Assembly (NCBI RefSeq): GCF_020921035.1
Contig: NC_063151.1
Coordinates: forward strand, 4,030,001-4,094,000
Reading direction: 5' to 3'
DNA: 64,000 nucleotides
Origin: Rhodamnia argentea
Taxonomy: Eukaryota; Streptophyta; Magnoliopsida; Myrtales; Myrtaceae
Shown here piece by piece: positions 25,551 to 34,730 of this stretch (position 1 is the first letter of the stretch; every line of letters begins with the position of its first letter). The notes under the pieces were generated by a model. That model made no database searches. It was not told the DNA's origin and worked only from the letters and a program-made list of their open reading frames with translations. Made by a program: the position numbers and the translations under genes.

Positions 25551-25732
25551 GTAGACATGGCCAATATTGAACCGGGGCCCGGAACCGGCCTGTTGACTCG
25601 ACCCATGGTTCCAATTCGGAACCAGCTTGGAACCGCCGGTTCCGACCTAGTTTTTTTAAAAAAAACAAGGGAGAAGGCTCGGGAAAAAGAGCTATTGAGC
25701 CTAGGAACCGGAACCGGAATCGGCCACCTCTA
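25551..25732. mobile_element. Small hAT MITE
   Basis: The element starts GTAGACATGGCC and ends GGCCACCTCTA, giving hAT-type inverted ends. It is flanked by an 8-bp direct repeat, GGAGGGGA, at 25543-25550 and 25733-25740. The interior is rich in palindromic GGAACCGG/CCGGTTCC words. It is too short to code. The 8-bp duplication fits the hAT superfamily, but it lies in a purine-rich stretch, so it is less telling than usual. Confidence 0.72.
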
Positions 25733-25896
25733 GGAGGGGAAGAGGCAGCGACGGAGGAAAAAAATAAAGGAGAGCAAACTGCTGGAGGTTTTTGAAAAAT
25801 TTCTGACAGTGGGTCCCACTTTGCCAGGTGGCATTCGTTAAGTGGACTGGAGCACCAATCCATCTATGCTTCAGGAGCACCGAATATTTTCTCGAC

Positions 25897-26278
25897 GAGA
25901 GACAGTTAGTCGGGAAGATTGTGGGACATGGGACGTATGCGGGGCTGCAACAGGCTTGTATCGTTCTTCTTGCATGTTCCTTTCTCAAAATTATCCGCGT
26001 TTTAAATAGCAGAGTTTCTCTCCGACCAAAAAAAATATGAAAAAAAGAACAGAGCTTCTCTGCTATTTAAATGAGAGAATCAGTTTGTAAGGGCAGAGTG
26101 AGCTCGCATTTCTCGTCATTCCTCGGTATTCTCTCTCTTTCAGCTTTGTTCGCCACTTTCTTAGAGCTATCTGATCGAAGTGTTGATCTTTGGTGATGAA
26201 GAAACGCATGTTCTTCCCTAATCTGATTCTGGTTGCTTGTAATGTTCCAGTATAGTGTTTGATAACTTAGTTTTGATA
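25897..26278 (+). repeat. Promoter/5'UTR-like direct repeat, copy A
   Basis: About 380 bp matching 26743-27127. It contains TTAGTCGGGAAGATTGTGGG, a TATA-like CTATTTAAAT at 26063-26072, GAGAGAATCAGTTTG, a CTCTCTTTCAG, and TGATTCTGGTTGCTTGTAAT. It looks like a promoter plus 5' leader, duplicated in tandem. The coding region that would follow is missing here; a G-rich block follows instead. Confidence 0.82.
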
Positions 26279-26329
26279 CTTGGCTGATGCGCTTGAGGCG
26301 GTGGGGTTTGGAACCCAGCAGAGACAGGT

Positions 26330-26560
26330 AGCACTCTTGGGGGAGGGGGCTCGGGACCCTGCAGGAATTTTCGGGGAGGCGTCGGCGGAGGCAGATCTAA
26401 GCTCGGGACCCAGCAACGGAAACCGACGAGGCTTTTGGGGGAGGCGGAGGGGGTCGAGGCCGGCGGCACTCTTGGGGGAGGGGGCTCGGGACCCACCAGT
26501 TGCGACCGGCGGGGTTCTGGGGGAGGCGACGGCGGAGGCAGATCTGAGCTCGGGACGGCG
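26330..26560 (+). repeat. G-rich minisatellite-like block between the promoter copies
   Basis: Two units with a period near 138 bp share GCACTCTTGGGGGAGGGGGC and GGCGGAGGCAGATCT(A/G)AGCTCGGGA. Runs of four or more G give G-quadruplex potential on this strand. The opposite strand reads as a proline-rich open frame (26218-26655), probably a by-product of composition. Confidence 0.75.
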
Positions 26561-26742
26561 GGGCCCTCGGGAGAGGAGACGGCAGAGGAGAGAGCGAGAA
26601 GGTGAGATAGGAGAGAGAGGGGGTCGAGATAGGAGAGAGAGACTCGCCGTTTCAAATAATTTTCGTAAGTGGGGCCCGATCGTCACGTGTCGCGTAAGGA
26701 GTGGTAAGCTGGAACACATCAGCCTTACCCAGTTTTTCTTTA

Positions 26743-27127
26743 CGACAGACGGTTAGCCGGGAAGATTGTGGGACATGGGACGCATGCGAGGCTTGTGTCG
26801 TTCTTCTTGCATGTTCCTTTTTCAAAATTACCCGCGTTTTAAAGAGGAGCTTTTCTCCGACCAAAAATAAAATAAAATAAAAAAGAGCAGAGCTTCTCCG
26901 CTATTTAAACGAGAGAATCAGTTTGCAAGGACAGAGTGAGCTCGTGTGTCTCCTCGCTCCTCACTCCACTGGTATTCTCCATCTCTTTCAGTTTTGTCCG
27001 CCACTTTCTTAGCTAGCTATCTATTCGAAGTGTTGATCCTTGGCGATGATGAAACGCATGCTCTTCGCTAATTTGATTCTGGTTGCTTGTAATGTTCTAG
27101 TGTAGTGTTTGATAACTTAGTTTTGAT
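26743..27127 (+). repeat. Promoter/5'UTR-like direct repeat, copy B
   Basis: The second copy of the segment at 25897-26278, with a TATA-like CTATTTAAAC at 26901-26910. It continues into about 320 bp of intron- or leader-like sequence (with further repeats of TGTTGATCCTT(C/G)GCGATG and TTTGATAACTTAG) and then an ATG at 27453. Confidence 0.82.
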
Positions 27128-27452
27128 CGAGCGTTGCTCTTTCGTTCGTTCCTCAGTGTTGTTCATAGTTTGCTTGATTGTTGATTCATGATCATTCCTA
27201 GTTTGCTTCATCATCCGTGTTGATTCGCGATCTTCTGGTAGCTATGCTCTGGCTATCTGTGTTCCAAGTGTTGATCCTTCGCGATGCATGTTTTTAGCTA
27301 TTCGCTATTAGCTGTTGAGGTTTTTCTACGATTTCTTTTCTCGTAGTTTGATAACTTAGCTTTGATCGAGAACTAGTAGTTTGCTTGATCCTTGGGCTGT
27401 TCCTAGTTTGCTGATTCGCGATCGTTAGCATCAGTGTTGATTCGAGGCCGCA

Positions 27453-27532
27453 ATGAATAGGAATGACGTGGCGGCGGCCGCGGTGTTGAGGAGGAGGAAG
27501 GCATCAGCGGCCTTCGCCTTCTCCTATGTGAT
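27453..27532 (+). pseudogene. Possible truncated first coding exon, family unknown
   Basis: An ATG (AATGAATAGG context) opens MNRNDVAAAAVLRRRKASAA, then FAFSYVI, directly downstream of the duplicated promoter/leader. After 27 codons the frame runs into the LTR-like insertion at 27533 and stops at 27602. The promoter-like upstream region suggests it was a real first exon once, but I do not recognise the protein and see no later exons. Confidence 0.35.
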
Positions 27533-27896
27533 TGTCACGGGCCGATCGATTCAAGACTCGATCCTCGATCGCTCGTGCGGCCTTAGGAACTTCTCCCTCT
27601 AAAGAGAGAAGTTCTGTAAATTGTGTTACTCATGAGATGAGATGATACAAATGAGGGGAGGAGGATCCCTTATATACAAATTCTTGTACAATGATAACCG
27701 TAGATCTCTCCCTAATCTAACGGTGGAGATTACATCTCTTCAACTCTAACTACCCGTGATAAATACAAACACGAGAAATTCCTATATTGCCTGCTCCGGA
27801 TCTTTCTAGAGTCCTCAAGAATATTCCTCCTTGGAAGACCACGGTCTGTTATGTCAGAAAACCTCGAGGATGATTCAATTCTCCCGGGCCGTGTCA
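27533..27896 (-). mobile_element. Solo-LTR-like insertion
   Basis: On the minus strand it begins TGACACGGCCCGGG and ends CGGCCCGTGACA (TG...CA borders with an imperfect inverted terminus). An internal TATATAAGGGATCC can serve as a TATA box. Its size of 364 bp, lack of coding capacity and lack of a second copy nearby fit a solo LTR. The flanking 5 bp (GTGAT and CGATC) do not match, so the target duplication is lost or the element is something else, such as a TIR MITE. Confidence 0.6.
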
Positions 27897-28299
27897 CGAT
27901 CCTCCTGATTTTGCACTAGACTTCATCAATCATAGCTAGACTTCATCAATTCACAACTAGTACTTCATGCTAACCAGTCAATTACCTGATTTTGCTGATT
28001 TTCCGTCAATCCAGCCAAGAAGACGAACTGATCTAGAAACTGTTCTACAAAGAGAAGTTCCAAAAAAGTAATAAGCTAGATTACATGATGAATAATGGCT
28101 TTTCGCAGCTTTCATTACTACTCTTGAAATCCGTATTAATTAAGAAACTTTTCAATGTGTTAACAAGATAAAAATCACAGGTAAATATAGTTTCGCTAAC
28201 TACTTCGAAGGCATCAAACAACACATCGAGGTGGAACTACACGAACCAAGGACAGAGCATCAAGTATCAAAACAACGAGGATCGAGAGCATGATACGAG

Positions 28300-29235
28300 A
28301 TCTAGTTCCACAAAAACAGAAGTTACGACCGAAGGAGAGGTCATCAAAAAGGAAAAAACGATGTAATAACTCACTCGCACCGTGTATCGTTGCTATGTAA
28401 TCAAACCAGACATATCTTTACAAAAACAAACTCTAGTACAATCAGACAATCAGGAAGAAGACCAGTTGCAGAAAACTAGAAATTGAAGCCCCATCAAACA
28501 GTTGTAGTAACGAGCAAGAATCCAACAGAGCATCAAAGTAATTGCAGCTAACTAGAAATTGAGCCACATCGATCTAATTCCACACAAACAGAAGTTACAA
28601 TCGAAGGAGAGGTGATGGATAGGTGATACAAAAAGAAAAAACAATGTAATAACTCACTCGCGCAATCAAATCCACTGCAGGCTGAGGTGGAAGATCATCT
28701 ACCTTTCACACGGCGCGCTATTCAGTTTCATTCGACAGAGGACATAGCAACTAGTTCCACACACAAACAACGATCGAACAAACAAAAAGAAAAAACGAAT
28801 TATAAATGAAGAGTATCAAACAAAGCAGAGCATCAGGAAAGTATGAGCGCGCACACTGTATTTTCCAACACAAGCTATAGCAACGAAGCTCGAGAAATGC
28901 AAACACACTGATCGCGCGCAATGGAAAATCAAACAACACTACGATTGAGCAAACTTGGATCACACAATCAAATCCACTGCAGGCCGAGGTGGAAGAAGAC
29001 CTACCTTTCACACGGCGCGCGATTCATTTTCATTCGACAGAGGACATAGCAACTAGCTCCACACACAAACAACAATCGAACAAACAAAAAGAAAAAACGA
29101 ATCATAAACGAAGAGTATCAAACAAAGTAGAGCATCAGGGAAATACGAGCACGCACACTGTATTTTCGAACACAATCTATAGCAACGAAGCTCAAGAAAT
29201 GCGAGCGCATTGATCACGCGCAACTGGAAATGCGA
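28300..29235. repeat. Degenerate tandem repeat array, main period about 300 bp
   Basis: The unit AATCAAATCCACTGCAGGC, CTACCTTTCACACGGCGCGC, TTCGACAGAGGACATAGCAA and GAGTATCAAACAAAG occurs at about 28668-28930 and again at 28966-29235. More diverged relatives start near 28305 and 28575 (ACAGAAGTTAC, GAAGGAGAGGT, GTAATAACTCACTCGC). Short ORFs here are the same repeat read twice. No gene was recognised. Confidence 0.78.
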
Positions 29236-30234
29236 GCGCTTCTCTCTTCTCATTCGCGTGCACCGAGCTCGCAGATCTTCCTCTACTACTCTTTAAATGC
29301 GCGCAATTTCATGTTGTAAATGTGTTGCGCCTTCTATTTAAACTTTGATTGATTCTAAATTGAATTTGATTGATGTTATTCCACATTTGCTTAATTTTTC
29401 GATTGTTTGCGGCACTTAAAAAATTAGTCAAACAAAAGCTTTTTATGAAAAATCTAAATTATGGTGACTCTACTGTAATCTAACTTTAATCCAAGATCCT
29501 CATGCCTAAGCCTAAGGTCCCCCAGAATCCTCCAAGGTCGGATGGTGGCCCCAAGGACTCCGCGATGCAGACTTGAAGTTGTAGACTTTGTTTTTTGTTA
29601 TTTGCAAATCACTTTTGCAAAATAAGCATAACAAAATGAAAAACATTCCTTTAAACATATTTTTCAGCAAAATTCACGTTATTGGTGGAGCTTTCAAAAT
29701 ATTATGACTTCAATTATCGGCTTCTTCACTACTACACTAAAACTACAAAGCTTTGAAAAGACAAGAAATAGAAAATGATTGATACCACCAAGCAAAAATT
29801 TGTCGGTGGTCATCCAATTGGAAAGATTTACAAAAGTTTTCGGGGGAGGGCGACCTCTAAATTTGTCAACGGCTAGCCTAATTCATGAATTTCCTACGAG
29901 GCTTTACATGAGCAAGGGACTTTCAGTTCCTCGTGTGCAAAACATGAATGTCAATGTCACAACCCACAAGACGACTTTTGCTGGGCTTCGGCCTTGTTCC
30001 CTTCCCAACAAGACAAGTGCACAGAGATTATCACAGACGAAGTAGGAAGAGGGAGGTGACAATCTCGAGGAGATCTTACGTTAGCTTATGAATAAGTCAC
30101 TAAGCGAAGACCTAATCACACCATCTTTCCAGGACAGTCTTAACAAACGGAGATTGATTGTTTTAACTTCAGTATTCCAAATCAATATTTTAAGTATGCA
30201 TGGGTTAAAACCTTTATATTATTTAAATATCTCA
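29236..30234. other. Intergenic stretch
   Basis: No recognisable gene. An 88-codon ORF at 29779-30045 has no known motif. Confidence 0.55.
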
Positions 30235-30238
30235 TAAA

Positions 30239-30258
30239 AGAGAGAGAGAGAGAGAGAG
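30239..30258 (+). repeat. (AG)n microsatellite
   Basis: A run of AG dinucleotides about 140 bp upstream of the ATG at 30395. Confidence 0.9.
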
Positions 30259-30394
30259 TCCGTGATGCGACGCTTCTGGCCCACCGCATGTATAATACTG
30301 AACGTCGTTCAAAAACAGAGACCCCGAATTTGCACTTTCTACTGTCGCCCCCACTTCCTCGGAGAGTCTCCCTCTTCACCCGTCACCATCCGCC

Positions 30395-33300
30395 ATGGCA
30401 GACCACAGAGAGGCTCTGATCAGCAACAGCCACAGGAGCGTCATATTCGTGCGGTGCGCCTCGCATGCGCAGGACGAGCTGCAGAGCTTCCGGTCCTACC
30501 TCCGGTGGATGTGCGTGTACCAGTCGAACGCGGGGACGGCCTGCCTCTCCTGGTCCATGGTCTTCGTCTTCGCGATGATCGTCGTCCCGATCGTCTCCCA
30601 CTTCCTGCTCGCCTGCTCCAGCTGCGACAGCAAGCACAACAGGCCCTTCGACGGCGTCGTCCAGCTGTCCCTCAGCAGAAAGCTTGGGGACGAGAGCGAG
30701 ACGGTGAGGAAGGGCTACGCCGAGCAGCTCAATGTACGTTCTCTCTATCTCTCTCTTCTTCATGATTTCTGTGTCTGCGACGGTAATGACGATCTTCTGG
30801 TTTGTGTTACATTAGATTGCGATTCTTACCTCGACCCAATTCAATTTCCAATTCATAATTGAGCAGAGGGTTCGCTCTAACTTTTGAACGTAAATATGAT
30901 GAATTTTCATCGGTTTTCCAACGCTCGTACCTTCTGGCACGTGCTGCTAGCTAATGAACAGGTAACGAGCATCAGAAGGTTCTGGGCCAATGCGATGGGT
31001 TCCCGAGTGCTTTTCTTTATTCGAATCAACGGGCTTCAGTTTGTGACTGTAAAGTTGTTTGGTCTGAACTTGGACTAGTGTAGCACTGCAGTATTGGTGG
31101 GGCACAGGGATCCATCACCGAGAGAGGGATAGATGTTACAAGCGATGATAGCAAAGAGATCCCGTTATCTACTGGCAACCGAGGAGTTACCGATAGATTC
31201 TTTCTATTAGATCAAGCTGATCACATAGCAAAAAAACAGCTCGACACCATGTTGGCGCTTAGGGACTTTCCGTGTGTGGTGTCATCTGATCTGATTCTTG
31301 CACGAGCTTGATGGCTCAATTGAGCTGCAACTAAATCACTAGGTTAGGGAATCTGCACGCAGCCCGCACGGTCCAACAGTCCATATTCTTGGATGAATTG
31401 TTAACCAAATAAGTGAACGTATAATACCGGGATCTCGTACTTCTCATACATGATTGAAGGTGAACAAAATATCCATGGCAGCTCTCCCCTGAGAAGGTTA
31501 AAACTCTTCCCGTCTCCAGCAATCTGTGGAGCAAGCGTTTATAACACCACCGTTTTCTAAGTCTTAGATTCATATCAGAAGCATGTGGTGCCACCAATTG
31601 AGGTGCTATAATTGACGTGCAGATCATTTTTTATTCTTAAATAGGAAATTCGTTGATGTCAAGTCATCTGATCAAGCAGGGACGAATGAAGAGTATAACT
31701 TATTTTAGGTTCGACTCACAAAAACTGCAGTCTTCTCTGCATGGAGTTCAAAAATATGAAGAGAACACAGTGATATGGTGTTGGATCCCATAAAATGCGA
31801 TAGGAGAGAGAATATCAGGCTTGCAGGATTGTCAAGTTTACAATTATAATTGGCTGCACTTGATTGACTGTCTAGTTTCTGTGATTTCGAAGCTCAACCG
31901 ATGATTGTGTCTATCTGATGATTGTGTCATGAGTATTAGCATTAGGTTGACCTCACCTCATCATAGAAACATGGACCATCACTTGCTTGACATGAATTGT
32001 CATGACCGCTGGAGTAAGGATGATACTTTTAGGCCTTTTCTCTTGAACAAATAGGAGGAAAAGTGTCTAAGAAAGATTGCTATTTGTCATGTGGTAGGTT
32101 TTGCTAGCTACTGTTATGACATGCTAGATTTTTGCTAGCTATATTGTCTTACCTTACATGTTTGTACAAACATGTCATCATTTATGCAGAGATTGCTGAA
32201 AATCCTCTCCATATTCGTCATCCCTTGCTTTCCAGCTGAGAGTGCTTCTAAGATATGGTGGTATGCCTCAGGAGCCTCTCAAATACCCTTCTTGGGGAAT
32301 GTTTAGCTGAGCGAAACCATCGCTCGCATCATGGAGCTCTTCTCAGGGATTTCCTTGGTGCGTGTACTCTTCCGTCTGATCTGCTATCTCCAGATCTTGT
32401 GACTGCAAGACTTTGCACAGGTAATTCATGTAGACTCAGAAGCGGCCACGGTCCTATCTGAGCATCTAAGGATCCGGAGACAGAGACACCTTCGGATCAT
32501 ATGCCATAGATGCCGTGCGTTCATATTGTGGGCTCTAGTTTTGGTCACTGGAAGCCAGTTTAATTGCCTCTCTGCTTGTCGCTACCAAGTCCACTGCAGA
32601 TGTTAAACATTTTCGGAGCAGGAGAATTGGCCGTAAGTTCCTCTAGCTCTCTAAACATTGAGAAAGGGGGCTTCACAAACATATTTGCATCTTTCTTGCC
32701 CATGAGGAACTCTAATTCTGAAATGAATTTGCAGATTTTCATGCCAATCCAGAAATCATGAATTTGTGACATGATGAAATACGTTTGTGCACTGGCACCT
32801 TTCTTTCAGTACTCTCCAGCATTAACAGCGTACCAGGTGGGGGTAACATTTGTAACTGTACAGCTTTGCTCTATGACTCCGGTTGGTGGGCTCTTTGTCT
32901 TCTAGTGCAGTGCAACCAAGATTACAACAGTCCGTGACGTGCCTTGGCCGCAAAGTGGCATGTGTGCGCAACACTCGATGATTAGTTTGAGACGAATGAC
33001 GGTGAGACACGGTACCCGTGGCTCAGGCTGCCCCTGGCAAAGTCTTTCCTGTAAGCTGGACAGGATCAGATAGTGACGATGCTGGTGATGAGGAAGATGA
33101 CTTGGACAATAACAAGTTGATCCCAGCGTATGCTTATAGTACAAACATACCAGAAAAGACAAGCCCTTGGCAAGCCCTTTAACCCTTTACCTTAATTCGA
33201 AGAATGATTTGCTTAACCTTAACATGAATGGAAGCGTGTCTTGTCCTAGAAATAATTTTGGCGAGTTGTACCAAAATGACGCTAATAACTATGGGTGGAG

Positions 33301-33790
33301 GCAAATACATGTGCGGAAAGGCTTATCATCCACTTACTAACCTTCTCTAGTAGCTGATTGCTTGGTAGCCCTTGGCATCCTGATAGGGGGAGCTAGAATT
33401 CACCTTCCACTCATGTTGAGGTTGAGCTTGATTGTCGAATGAACGTAGATTTTGCTGCGAAGAGATCTTTGACATTCATGATCGCTGTATGGTTTTGCTC
33501 ATGTACGTAGTCGGCAGCTACAGAAGTGAAGGTATCGTGGAACCATCATGTCCCCATTGCCACTCATAGTCATCTCACGTTAGAATTCATGCTTTTGGTA
33601 GATCGCAGGATATTTGTTTTGCTGGCCGAGTTCCTTTCCTAATGGCAGTGACATACTAGGAGAACAACCGGGCAGGGATAACAGTGTATGGATTCACGTT
33701 AGACAGGAGTACTCTGCACGCCATATTTGGCATTGAGCTCTCTCCCTGGTGCTTTGGTTGCTTGGAAAGATCGTCGGCATATCCTGAGAA
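30395..33790 (+). pseudogene. Broken DUF3537 multi-pass membrane protein gene
   Basis: Exon 1 (30395-30732) is open and starts in a good context (CCGCCATGGC). It carries the DUF3537 N-terminus ELQSFRSYLRWMCVYQSNAG, a membrane segment and FDGVVQLSLS, then jumps to DESETVRKGYAEQLN. By memory of the family, about 30-35 residues including a membrane helix are missing between them. Exon 2 follows a GCAG acceptor near 32190 (RLLKILSIFVIP, then ASKIWWYASGASQIPFLGN). It is broken by a TAG after GN, a lost segment before VLFRLICYLQIL, and a TGA in place of Arg before LQDFA. Later pieces are AAKWHVCATLDD-stop at about 32948, EEDDLDNNKLIPAYAYS, and ENNRAGITVYGFTLDR with LHAIFGIELS at 33660-33760. DUF3537 proteins are plant membrane proteins distantly related to insect gustatory receptors. 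This copy has several stops and frameshifts. Confidence 0.83.
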
Positions 33791-34260
33791 ATTGAGCATT
33801 CGAGTTTAAGAGTAACTTATGCCGCACCAATTACATCACGGAGCGAGACCATTGGCATAAGAAATTGAGTTGGAGCTATGAGTCCATTTGCTATGAGCAA
33901 CATCAAACAATGTTCTTTTTGTTATTTATTAGAATCATATTTTTTTCTTGTCTAGTTTGGAGTTTTATTCATATGTCCTTTTTTTTATATACAATTTTTG
34001 CTAAATAATGGATATGATATGATATGAAAATGTTCGCCCGATAAATTAGTAGTTCTCCAAATAGTGGATAGGATATGATATGAAATCACCGGATTTGATT
34101 TCTTATCCTATCTTGACTAGAAATTTGGATACGATAAAAAGAAATGATTAATAACTAATGAGTACTATATTTTATGTATAACACATTTATTTCTAATTTG
34201 GGACTGACTCCATCGTGTTTCTCAAGTTAAATCGTAAAATATATATCGCTAACCATCCCG
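33791..34260. other. AT-rich spacer
   Basis: Contains near-repeats of GGATA(T/G)GATATGATATGAAA at about 34010 and 34068 but no recognisable gene. It separates the DUF3537 relic from the endoplasmin promoter. Confidence 0.55.
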
Positions 34261-34464
34261 GGTTTGGGTACGCTCAACCCCGTAGACAAACGCCCCGGAA
34301 GAACTATCCAGAAACTCGCCTCATCCACGTTCGCCAATTACATCAGGGCCGTTGATCCCGCCACTCTGGCATCGATAGCCAATCAGATCGGTCAAGAGAC
34401 GATCGGGGACTTTGACTTTCCAAGTCTTCCCGTGGGGCCCTTCCCCCACAAAGCCCCATTTTCT

Positions 34465-34507
34465 CCACGTCAAGGATGAATCAATCAGCCAATACCCTTC
34501 CGCCACG
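34465..34507 (+). promoter_or_regulatory. ER-stress response elements (ERSE) of the endoplasmin gene
   Basis: CCAAT (34489-34493), nine bases, then CCACG (34503-34507) is an exact match to the ER stress response element CCAAT-N9-CCACG. CCACGTCA at 34465-34472 is a further bZIP-type site. These lie about 225-265 bp upstream of the ATG of an ER chaperone, where bZIP28/bZIP60 with NF-Y would be expected to act in the unfolded protein response. The sequence match is seen; function is inferred. Confidence 0.78.
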
Positions 34508-34637
34508 TCCCAGCCCGAGAACTCTGGTCCGTCGGATCTTCCGCGCTGGACGAATCCAGCCAATCGGAGCAACCTGGCTTCGTAGGCTCGGGAGTCGCGT
34601 GAGGAGGGGGCCAGGTTTTCGTCTTCCTCCACAAGGC

Positions 34638-34648
34638 TCTAAATAAAT
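34638..34648 (+). promoter_or_regulatory. Probable TATA box of the endoplasmin gene
   Basis: TCTAAATAAAT lies about 85 bp upstream of the ATG, allowing transcription to start near 34670. Match by position and composition only. Confidence 0.5.
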
Positions 34649-34730
34649 GAGAGGAAGGTTAGGGAAGCTCTAATCATCGACCCGGGAGTGAACTCGAACT
34701 CGAAGCAGAGGCTGTTCGGAGAGAATCGCG

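Noticed and set aside
26218-26719. Proline-rich minus-strand ORFs of 145-150 codons resembling an extensin
   Set aside because: They are the complement of a G-rich repeat; two frames are open at once, there is no signal peptide, and the repeat period fits slippage rather than protein repeats.
27533-27896. Full LTR retrotransposon around the LTR-like insertion
   Set aside because: There is no second LTR, primer-binding site or coding region nearby, and the flanking 5 bp do not match.
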